From CAVDHB01 sp963608705 (GTDB lineage: Bacteria; Bacteroidota; Bacteroidia; Bacteroidales; Bacteroidaceae), in the NCBI GenBank assembly GCA_963608705.1, contig CAVDHB010000010.1, forward strand, positions 1 to 54,931: 54,931 bases of DNA, in the 5' to 3' direction. Below, piece by piece: positions 41,070 to 48,404 of the stretch. The position numbers and the translations under genes are program-made. How positions within the stretch are numbered: position 1 is the first letter of the stretch; every line of letters starts with the position of its first letter. Below the pieces are notes generated by a model, which saw only the letters and a program-made list of their open reading frames with translations, was not told the origin of the DNA and ran no database searches.

Positions 41070-42356
41070 TTATTTCATATTGATATACGCACAATACTTG
41101 GCAAGCAGGTTTTCCAACGGCAAGTCTCCTCTTTTATACCGTTCCGCATCCAAAGACAGGATTCTTTTATGCACAGGTGTCTTGCCTTTGTACATAGCAG
41201 TCAGATAGCAGATGCTGTTTTCCTCTTCAATATGGACGTGGGAGAAGAAAGCGGTGATATCCTCCGAATTGTAGATGATGGAATAACTTGGTCGCTTGGC
41301 TCCTGGAATATCCTCACGCAGAATGTCTTTAGCTATGAGGTCTTGGATGTCACGAATAGCGGTGTCTTTAGAGCATTTTGCGAGTGATGCCCATGTTTTG
41401 GAAGTTATCTTTGCCTCATAGCCATCAAGAAATATATTCAGCATATCCCTCTGGCGTTGGTTTAACGACACGGCAGAAGCCTTCTGCCAGAAGAGGCTCT
41501 TATTCAGAATGGCACTTACGATGGTGGCCGCTTCGTCCAGTGCGGCAGATAGGGTGTGGGCATACCATGAAATCCATTCGGTGATGTCTCCGTCCCCATG
41601 TTGAGTCTTTTCTAAAATGTAGTAATAATGGTTCTTATCCTTGTTAATCTGTGAAGAGATATTGTAAAAACGGAACTCGCTTTTGTCAGCACGAGCCAAC
41701 AACATATCTGAAAGTATTCGGGCTATTCGTCCGTTTCCATCTTCGAAAGGATGAATGCTCACAAACCAAAGATGCGCAATAGCCGAGCGGATGACAGAGC
41801 TTACATTCTCCTTTTTGTTGAACCAGTCAAGGAACTTTTTCATCTCATCCTCCACACGTGCTGGAGCAGGAGCGATATAATGCACTCTTTCTCTACCAAA
41901 CATACCGGACACAATATGCTCCTCATGGGTGCGGTATCTGCCGACCTCAATCTGAGAACCCTCACTGAAACCTGTCGGGAAGAAAGCCGTTTGCCAGGTG
42001 CACAACTTTTCTTTTGTCAATAGCTGATCATAGTGGTTTACAGCATCGAGCATAACCGCTACCACAGAATCTACGTAATGTGATGGCGCAGTCTGTTTGA
42101 CATTTTCAATGCCAAGTTTCCGTGCGATGGAAGAACGTACCTCGTCCACATTCAGACGAATTCCCTCTATCTCTGATGAATAGACCACATCATACGTCAG
42201 GTTCTCTGCCATCGCCTTCAGTTTGCTGTCAAAACCGAGCGAGACAAGTCTGCCGTAAAGCAACCCTTGCTTGCGGCTGACTTGTTCAATGATGGCCGTA
42301 AGTGCAGATGCGTCCCATCTGAATGCGGTCCAATTATCTCTTTCGTGTATATACAT
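41070..42356 (-). CDS. DUF4172-Fic protein (predicted AMPylator)
   Basis: About 428 aa from the start at 42356; an ATG at 42395 would add 13 residues. The preferred start opens MYIHERDNWTAFRWD, the usual beginning of the DUF4172 domain. The inhibitory motif SSEIEG lies near residue 60 and the intact catalytic motif HPFEDGNGRIAR at about 202-213, so it is an active, self-inhibited class II-like Fic enzyme. The C-terminal part has a winged-helix look (SLNQRQRDMLNIFLDGYEA). It is unrelated in detail to the Fic gene at 8081. A perfect 17-base palindrome stands immediately upstream. Target and trigger are unknown. Confidence 0.87.
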   Translation of the reverse strand: MYIHERDNWTAFRWDASALTAIIEQVSRKQGLLYGRLVSLGFDSKLKAMAENLTYDVVYSSEIEGIRLNVDEVRSSIARKLGIENVKQTAPSHYVDSVVAVMLDAVNHYDQLLTKEKLCTWQTAFFPTGFSEGSQIEVGRYRTHEEHIVSGMFGRERVHYIAPAPARVEDEMKKFLDWFNKKENVSSVIRSAIAHLWFVSIHPFEDGNGRIARILSDMLLARADKSEFRFYNISSQINKDKNHYYYILEKTQHGDGDITEWISWYAHTLSAALDEAATIVSAILNKSLFWQKASAVSLNQRQRDMLNIFLDGYEAKITSKTWASLAKCSKDTAIRDIQDLIAKDILREDIPGAKRPSYSIIYNSEDITAFFSHVHIEEENSICYLTAMYKGKTPVHKRILSLDAERYKRGDLPLENLLAKYCAYINMK

Positions 42357-42398
42357 ACTGTAGCAATTAGCCTTATGCGACATTAGCTGGTGCATAAC

Positions 42399-42415
42399 GT
42401 CGCAAATATTGCGAC
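42399..42415. promoter_or_regulatory. Palindrome upstream of the DUF4172-Fic gene
   Basis: GTCGCAA-ATA-TTGCGAC is a perfect seven-base inverted repeat around three bases. On the minus strand it contains AATATTTG, close to the -7 consensus, so a bound repressor would cover the promoter. It may be an operator for autoregulation through the C-terminal winged helix. Confidence 0.5.
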
Positions 42416-42496
42416 AAAATTAATGAAATATTGCCGCATGAGCAAGTCTGTAGAAGTAATGTCGTACTATTTTTGCTCTAATACAATTTCTGGGCG

Positions 42497-43084
42497 TTAT
42501 TCGTCCTTCAACAACTTAAAACTCATTCGGTGATAAGGCGTAGGACCTAAACGTTTAATGGCTTCCCGGTGAGCCTTAGTGGGATAGCCCATGTTGTGTT
42601 CCCATCCGTAGCCGGGATATTCCTTGGCTAATCGCTGCATATACTCGTCACGGTAGGTTTTTGCCAGAATGCTGGCGGCGGCAATGCTCTCGTAGGTGGC
42701 ATCCCCCTTTACGATGGTTTGGTAGGGAATGAAATGGTAGGGCTTGAAACGGTTTCCATCCACGAGGATAGCCTGCGGACGGACTTTCAACTGGTCCAAG
42801 GCACGGTGCATGGCTAAGATAGAAGCGTTGAGGATGTTTATTTTGTCAATCTCCTCCGCTGTGACAATACCTACCGCCCAGTCTACGGCATCCTTCTCAA
42901 TCTTTTCACGGAGAGCAAACCGTTGGCTGGGCGTAAGTTGTTTAGAATCGTTGATAAAGGAGTTCTGGTAGTCTCTGGGAAGTATCACGGCGGCGGCATA
43001 TACACTGCCCGCCAAGCATCCTCTTCCAGCCTCGTCACATCCCGCCTCTATCCACGGTTCCTTGTAAAAATGGGTTTTCAACAT
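42497..43084 (-). CDS. rnhB: Ribonuclease HII
   Basis: A 195-aa enzyme that cleaves the RNA strand of RNA-DNA hybrids and removes single ribonucleotides from DNA. The catalytic start GCDEAGRGCLAG holds Asp17 and Glu18; the third acid is in LVDGN and the fourth in AKTYRDEYM. Length is normal. It is the last gene of the suf-ybjQ-rnhB run, seven bases after ybjQ. Confidence 0.96.
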   Translation of the reverse strand: MLKTHFYKEPWIEAGCDEAGRGCLAGSVYAAAVILPRDYQNSFINDSKQLTPSQRFALREKIEKDAVDWAVGIVTAEEIDKINILNASILAMHRALDQLKVRPQAILVDGNRFKPYHFIPYQTIVKGDATYESIAAASILAKTYRDEYMQRLAKEYPGYGWEHNMGYPTKAHREAIKRLGPTPYHRMSFKLLKDE

Positions 43085-43091
43085 GGGGCGT

Positions 43092-43409
43092 TTATAATTT
43101 CACCGCCGTACCGCTGCAGGTAACCATGAGCATACTGCCGTTCTGGCCTACAGTCTCATAGTCAAGGTCTACGCCGATGACGGCATTTGCTCCCAGTCTT
43201 TCCGCTTCTTGCATCATCTCGCGCATGGCCGTATCTTTCGCCTCTCGCAGCACTTTCTCATAAGAGCCGGAACGGCCTCCGAAGAAGTCACGGATGCCGG
43301 CGAAGAAGTCACGGATGGCGTTGGCACCAATGATAGTCTCACCAGTCACTACCCCGTAGTACGTCTGTACGGGGTGGCCTTCAATGTGTGGAGTAGTTGT
43401 CACTAACAT
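43092..43409 (-). CDS. YbjQ/UPF0145-family protein
   Basis: A 105-aa member of the YbjQ (heavy-metal-binding domain) family, which forms pentameric rings of unclear function. Signature stretches are YYGVVTGETIIGANAIRDFF (in part), REAKDTAMREMMQEAERLGA and NAVIGVDLDYETV. It lies 15 bases after sufS, in the same orientation, so it is probably co-transcribed with the iron-sulfur cluster genes; a link to metal handling is possible but unproven. Confidence 0.9.
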   Translation of the reverse strand: MLVTTTPHIEGHPVQTYYGVVTGETIIGANAIRDFFAGIRDFFGGRSGSYEKVLREAKDTAMREMMQEAERLGANAVIGVDLDYETVGQNGSMLMVTCSGTAVKL

Positions 43410-43424
43410 AGTATAATGGTTTAA

Positions 43425-44642
43425 TTAATGAAACATCGTGCAGACACGGTGGATGGCTTCGATCATGCGTTCAACTTCTTTTTTCGTGTTATACAGTCCA
43501 AAAGATGCACGCACAGTCCCTTCTATGCCGTAGCGAATCATCAATGGCTGAGCACAATGATGGCCTGTGCGCACAGCGATACCCTGTTGGTCGAGGAGTG
43601 TACCCATATCCAGATGATGGATATTACCTACCAGAAAAGAAATCACGGAACTGCGGTGTTTGGCCTTGCCAAAGATACGCATTCCCGGTATTTGCTCCAT
43701 TTCTTCCATCGCATAACGGGTCAAGTCGTTCTCATAGGCTTCTATCTTGTCCATACCGATGCTGGATACATAATCGAGGGCGTTTTTCAGCCCTACGGCG
43801 GCCACATAGTCGGGTGTACCCGCTTCAAACTTGTAAGGCAGCTCATTAAAGACGGTCTTCTCGAAACTGACACTTTGAATCATCTCCCCTCCACCTTGGT
43901 AAGGCGGCATTTCCTCCAAGAACTTCTCTTTTCCGTACAGCACGCCGATACCTGTCGGACCGTACACCTTGTGTCCGCTAAAAGCTAAGAAATCAGCGTC
44001 CAATTCCTGTACATCTACCGGGAAATGAGGCACGCTTTGCGCACCGTCTACCATGACTGGCACGTTGTGTGCATGGGCGATACGAATCATCTCTTTTACG
44101 GGATTGACTGTACCCAACACATTGGATACGTGTGTCACGCTGACGACTTTCGTCTTCGGTGTGAACAGCTTCTCGTAATCTTCCAACCGGATTTCTCCCT
44201 CATCGGTAATTGGAATCACCCGCAAGGCGATGCCTTTTTTCTCCGCCAATATCTGCCAAGGCACGATATTGGAATGATGTTCCATGGTAGAGACTATCAC
44301 TTCGTCACCCTCATGCAGGTAAGCGTCACCAAAGGAAGAGACAAACAGGTTGAGGCTCTCCGTGGTACCACGGGTGAAGATGATTTCCTTAGTGGAAGCC
44401 GCATGGATGAAGGCACGTACTGTCTCCCGTGCTTCCTCATACAAATCGGTGGCACGTTGAGAAAGGAAATGTACGCCACGATGCACATTAGAGTTGGTCG
44501 TATAATATTCATTGCGCATGGATTCCACCACACACCTTGGCTTTTGTGTCGTGGCACCATTGTCGAAATAAACCAACGGCTGTCCGTACACTTGCTGGGT
44601 GAGGATAGGAAAATCTTGCCTTATTTTGTCAATATCGTACAT
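43425..44642 (-). CDS. sufS: Cysteine desulfurase SufS
   Basis: A 405-aa class-V PLP enzyme that takes sulfur from cysteine for iron-sulfur cluster assembly. The PLP lysine is Lys225 in AFSGHKVYGPTGIG, and the persulfide cysteine is Cys363 in VRTGHHCAQP, typical of the SufS (group II) branch. It needs a SufE or SufU partner, which is not encoded in this window. It follows sufD by 11 bases. Confidence 0.96.
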   Translation of the reverse strand: MYDIDKIRQDFPILTQQVYGQPLVYFDNGATTQKPRCVVESMRNEYYTTNSNVHRGVHFLSQRATDLYEEARETVRAFIHAASTKEIIFTRGTTESLNLFVSSFGDAYLHEGDEVIVSTMEHHSNIVPWQILAEKKGIALRVIPITDEGEIRLEDYEKLFTPKTKVVSVTHVSNVLGTVNPVKEMIRIAHAHNVPVMVDGAQSVPHFPVDVQELDADFLAFSGHKVYGPTGIGVLYGKEKFLEEMPPYQGGGEMIQSVSFEKTVFNELPYKFEAGTPDYVAAVGLKNALDYVSSIGMDKIEAYENDLTRYAMEEMEQIPGMRIFGKAKHRSSVISFLVGNIHHLDMGTLLDQQGIAVRTGHHCAQPLMIRYGIEGTVRASFGLYNTKKEVERMIEAIHRVCTMFH

Positions 44643-44653
44643 GGCAGGTCGTT

Positions 44654-46015
44654 TTATTTATGGTTCCCGCAGATTTTGCAGCTGCGGCATTTTGACAGTT
44701 CTCCCCGGAAACGCTTCTCCACTAATTCGTGCAGACGCTCTTTCAAGGTGGGCAGTTGAATCTGGTCTATCACCTGGTTGATAAAGGCGAACATCAGCAG
44801 GATGCGTGCTTCCGCTCTGGGAATACCTCTTTGTTCCATATAGAACAATGCGTCTTCGTTCACCTGTCCTACGGTAGAGCCATGATTGCATTTCACGTCG
44901 TCCGCATAGATGACTAACTGCGGCTGGCTGTACATACGAGCTTCTTTGGACATACAGACATTGTTGTTCGTCTCATCTGACGTGGTGTGTTGAGCACCCG
45001 GACGTACCCATACGGTGCCGGAAAAAGCTCCTACGGCTTTGTCGTCCAACACATATTTGTAGAGTTCATTACTGGTGCAATGTTCAGCGATGTGGTCAAT
45101 AAAGGTATTGGTGTCCACGTGCTGTGTACCGTCTTCGATAACCGCTCCGTTCAGGCGTACATCCGCACCGTCTCCATCCAGCGAGGTGTAAATATAGTTA
45201 CGGGTGTGGCCGCTTTCGAGCGTCAAGTTATTATGGAAGACGGAGCTGTTGGCGTCTTGATGGATGAACATATTGCTGACACGGGTGGTATGGACGTTGC
45301 TTTCTTCCAATTCATAGAACTGAATGTGGGCGTTCTCTCCCGCAAAGATTTCTACCACTTGGTTGGCCATCAGCCGCACGTCGTTATCAACCGTATGGTC
45401 GCAACACAGGAGTTTCAACGTCGTATCGGCCTCCGTGACAATCAGTACTCGGCGGTTTGCCATCATGTCGGAATCCGCACGCAGCAGGTTGATAATCTGC
45501 AACGGCTGTTCCACGTGCGTGTGTTTAGGTACATAGATGAAGAGTCCATCTTGCGCAAACATCGTGTTCAATGCCACTGTGGCGTCCTTTTTCACGTTCG
45601 CCAATTTGCCGTAATAGTTTTCAATCAGTTCGGGATATGCTTCTCCTGCCTTTTTCAACGACATGACAAGCACCCCTTCCGGCAGTTCCGGCTTCTCTTT
45701 CTTTAATGGATTCTCCACAAAGGTATCGTTCACTACGAAGTAGAGCAAAGGACTGATGTCTGGCACGTCACAGCGGAACGCTTCATACGGATTGAAGGAG
45801 AACTGCATCCGTTTCAGGTTGAAACCATAGTCCGGAGTGAACCATTCTCCCATGTCGGAGTACTTGTATTGTTCTGCTTTTTTGTTGGGAAAGCCTTGCG
45901 CTATGAACGCTTGGAAAGCTTCTTCCCGCCTGTCATTCAGTACTCGGCAGCTGTATTTGTCGATTAATGAATGCTGCTGTTCGTAAAGGTCGGTATATTG
46001 TTTCTCATTTGCCAT
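44654..46015 (-). CDS. sufD: Fe-S cluster assembly protein SufD
   Basis: A 453-aa subunit of the SufBC2D scaffold complex. The start at 46015 (MANEKQYTDLYEQQ) is preferred over 46093 because the latter would overlap sufC by 65 bases. The C-terminal beta-helix region carries the conserved YADDVKCNHGSTVGQVNEDALFYMEQRGI stretch (partly quoted as CNHGSTVGQ). It starts 13 bases after sufC. Confidence 0.95.
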   Translation of the reverse strand: MANEKQYTDLYEQQHSLIDKYSCRVLNDRREEAFQAFIAQGFPNKKAEQYKYSDMGEWFTPDYGFNLKRMQFSFNPYEAFRCDVPDISPLLYFVVNDTFVENPLKKEKPELPEGVLVMSLKKAGEAYPELIENYYGKLANVKKDATVALNTMFAQDGLFIYVPKHTHVEQPLQIINLLRADSDMMANRRVLIVTEADTTLKLLCCDHTVDNDVRLMANQVVEIFAGENAHIQFYELEESNVHTTRVSNMFIHQDANSSVFHNNLTLESGHTRNYIYTSLDGDGADVRLNGAVIEDGTQHVDTNTFIDHIAEHCTSNELYKYVLDDKAVGAFSGTVWVRPGAQHTTSDETNNNVCMSKEARMYSQPQLVIYADDVKCNHGSTVGQVNEDALFYMEQRGIPRAEARILLMFAFINQVIDQIQLPTLKERLHELVEKRFRGELSKCRSCKICGNHK

Positions 46016-46028
46016 GGCAAACCCTCCC

Positions 46029-46799
46029 TTATTTAGCGGCGTTACGCTCTTCGGTAACTTCTTCTTTGATCCAGTCGTACCCACGTTTCTCAATGTCTAA
46101 CGCCAGTTCTGGTCCGGCAGTCTTCACAATCTCTCCGTTCCACAACACATGAATTTTGTCAGGACGGATATAGTCCAACAACCGTTCGTAGTGGGTGATG
46201 ACAATGATACTGGTGTCAGGCTGCTTCAGTTTTGTCACTCCTTCGCCCACGATTCGCAGGGCATCCACGTCAAGGCCGGAGTCCGTTTCGTCAAGGATAC
46301 TCAGCTTCGGTTCTAAGACAGCCATCTGGAAGATTTCGTTCTTCTTCTTCTCACCGCCGGAAAAGCCTTCGTTCACGGAACGGTTAGCTAATTTGCTGTC
46401 CATCCCGACTATTTGGCGTTTCTCTCGCATGAGCTTCAAGAAATCTCCTGCGGAGAGTGGAGCCTCTTTGAAATAAGCTCGTTTGGCGTTCACGGCAGCT
46501 CGCATGAAATTGGTCATGGACACACCAGGAATCTCTACTGGATATTGGAAAGACATGAACAATCCTTCGTGGCTACGGTCTTCGGGTGCCATCTCCAAGA
46601 GGTTCTTTCCATTGAAAATCACTTCTCCTTTGGTGACCTTGTATTTGGGATTGCCCACCAACACTTGGCTCAAGGTACTTTTACCGGAACCGTTAGGCCC
46701 CATGATGGCGTGTGTCTCTCCCGTTCCGATGGTGAGATTGATGCCTTTCAATATTTCTTTGCCGTTAATCTCGGCATGTAAGTCTTTTATCTCTAACAT
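46029..46799 (-). CDS. sufC: Fe-S cluster assembly ATPase SufC
   Basis: A 256-aa ABC-type ATPase that drives conformational change in the SufBC2D complex. Walker A is GPNGSGKST (about 35-43), the signature is FSGGEKKKNEI, and Walker B is LSILDETDSGLD, where the SufC-specific Glu-Thr replaces the usual Glu-Pro. It is not a membrane transporter subunit despite the fold. It lies between sufB and sufD in one operon. Confidence 0.97.
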   Translation of the reverse strand: MLEIKDLHAEINGKEILKGINLTIGTGETHAIMGPNGSGKSTLSQVLVGNPKYKVTKGEVIFNGKNLLEMAPEDRSHEGLFMSFQYPVEIPGVSMTNFMRAAVNAKRAYFKEAPLSAGDFLKLMREKRQIVGMDSKLANRSVNEGFSGGEKKKNEIFQMAVLEPKLSILDETDSGLDVDALRIVGEGVTKLKQPDTSIIVITHYERLLDYIRPDKIHVLWNGEIVKTAGPELALDIEKRGYDWIKEEVTEERNAAK

Positions 46800-46830
46800 G
46801 ATATTTCTTGCTGAATGAGTGGTTTCTTGA

Positions 46831-48285
46831 TTATCCTACGCTGCCTTCCAAAGAGACAGAAAGTAACTTTTGTGCTTCTACGGCAAACTCCATAGGGAGT
46901 TTCTTTAACACGTCTTTTGCATAACCGTTTACAATCAAGCCGATGGCATCCTCTGTGGGAATGCCACGTTGGTTGCAGTAAAACAATTGGTCTTCACTGA
47001 TTTTAGATGTGGTGGCCTCGTGTTCCACGATGGCGGTATCGTTATGCACATCCAGATAAGGGAAGGTGTGGGCGCCGCATTGGCTGCCTAACAGTAAAGA
47101 GTCGCAGGAGCTGTAGTTGCGGGCGTTCTCAGCCTTGGGGCCGATGCGTACCAGTCCACGGTAAGCGTTGTTGCTCTTACCGGCACTGATGCCCTTGCTG
47201 ATAATCGTACTTTTTGTGTTTTTTCCAAGATGAATCATCTTGGTGCCTGTGTCGGCTTGCTGGAAGTGGTTGGTCACAGCCACGGAATAGAATTCTGCTT
47301 GGGAATTGTCACCGCTCAGCACACAGGAGGGATATTTCCATGTCACCGCACTACCCGTCTCTACCTGTGTCCATGACATCTTGCTGTTGTCGCCTCGTAA
47401 GTGCGCACGTTTTGTGACTAAGTTCAACACACCACCTTTGCCTTCCTCGTCACCGGGAAACCAGTTCTGGACAGTGGAGTATTTCACTTCCGCATTTTCG
47501 TTTACCACAATTTCCACAATGGCTGCGTGAAGCTGGTGCTCATCTCGCATTGGTGCTGTACATCCTTCGAGGTAAGAGACATATCCTCCATCATCACATA
47601 CAATCAATGTGCGTTCGAACTGTCCCGTATTGCGGGCGTTGATACGGAAATAGGTGGACAATTCCATTGGGCAGCGCACTCCTTTGGGAATGTAGACAAA
47701 AGAGCCATCGCTGAATACGGCGGAATTCAAGGCTGCGAAGTAATTATCGTTGGGTGACACTACGGAGCCAAGGTACTGGCGAACCAAGTCGGGATGGTTC
47801 TTTATGGCATCGCTGATAGAAGAGAAAATAACTCCTTTCTCCGCCAACTGCTTCTTGAAAGTAGTCTTTACAGACACGGAATCCATTACGGCATCTACCG
47901 CCGTGTTAGACCCTCCGGCCAGGATTTCTCTTTCATGCAAGGGAATGCCTAACTTCTCGAATGTTTTGAGCAGTTCCGGGTCAATCTCTTTTTTCTTCTC
48001 CTCTTTCTTCAGCGGGTCTGCGTAATAAGAGATGGCTTGATAGTCAATGGGCGGCAAAGTGAGGTGTCCCCAGGAAGGTTGTTTGAGCGTTGTCCAATGG
48101 CGGTATGCCTTCAGACGGAATTCCAGCAACCATTCAGGTTCTCCCTTCTTTTTTGAAATCAGACGGATGACATCTTCATTCAGTCCTTTGGGGATAATAT
48201 CGGTTTGCACATCAGTGGTAAAGCCGTATTTATATTTCTCGGCAGCCACTTTCTTTACAAACGCATTTGAATTTTCATCTGCCAT
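46831..48285 (-). CDS. sufB: Fe-S cluster assembly protein SufB
   Basis: A 484-aa core scaffold protein on which iron-sulfur clusters are built. Family stretches are GVIFSSISDAIKNHPDLV, YFRINARNTGQFERTLI and SYLEGCTAPMRDEHQLHAA, with the conserved Cys of the last. The C-terminal region (HEATTSKISEDQLFYCNQRGI) matches SufB orthologues. It is first of sufB-C-D-S; an unusually long hairpin lies in the 119 bases between it and infB. Confidence 0.97.
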   Translation of the reverse strand: MADENSNAFVKKVAAEKYKYGFTTDVQTDIIPKGLNEDVIRLISKKKGEPEWLLEFRLKAYRHWTTLKQPSWGHLTLPPIDYQAISYYADPLKKEEKKKEIDPELLKTFEKLGIPLHEREILAGGSNTAVDAVMDSVSVKTTFKKQLAEKGVIFSSISDAIKNHPDLVRQYLGSVVSPNDNYFAALNSAVFSDGSFVYIPKGVRCPMELSTYFRINARNTGQFERTLIVCDDGGYVSYLEGCTAPMRDEHQLHAAIVEIVVNENAEVKYSTVQNWFPGDEEGKGGVLNLVTKRAHLRGDNSKMSWTQVETGSAVTWKYPSCVLSGDNSQAEFYSVAVTNHFQQADTGTKMIHLGKNTKSTIISKGISAGKSNNAYRGLVRIGPKAENARNYSSCDSLLLGSQCGAHTFPYLDVHNDTAIVEHEATTSKISEDQLFYCNQRGIPTEDAIGLIVNGYAKDVLKKLPMEFAVEAQKLLSVSLEGSVG

Positions 48286-48318
48286 ATTGTTTTTATTTAT
48301 ATGTGTGTAACAATATCA

Positions 48319-48372
48319 ATGTGCCAGCTGATAACAGTATCCCTTGCGGGGTACTGTTATGTGTTGGCACAT
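48319..48372 (-). other. Long two-part hairpin between infB and sufB
   Basis: Outer arms ATGTGCCA (48319-48326) and TGGCACAT (48365-48372) enclose an inner 13-pair stem (48331-48343 with 48348-48360, one G-U pair) capped by TTGC, with a four-base internal loop each side. There is no clear T tract after it on the minus strand. It is either a terminator for infB, a processing site, or a leader element for the suf operon. Confidence 0.65.
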
Positions 48373-48404
48373 CGTGTATAGCGTAAGAAACGTAAGCGTA
48401 GGGC

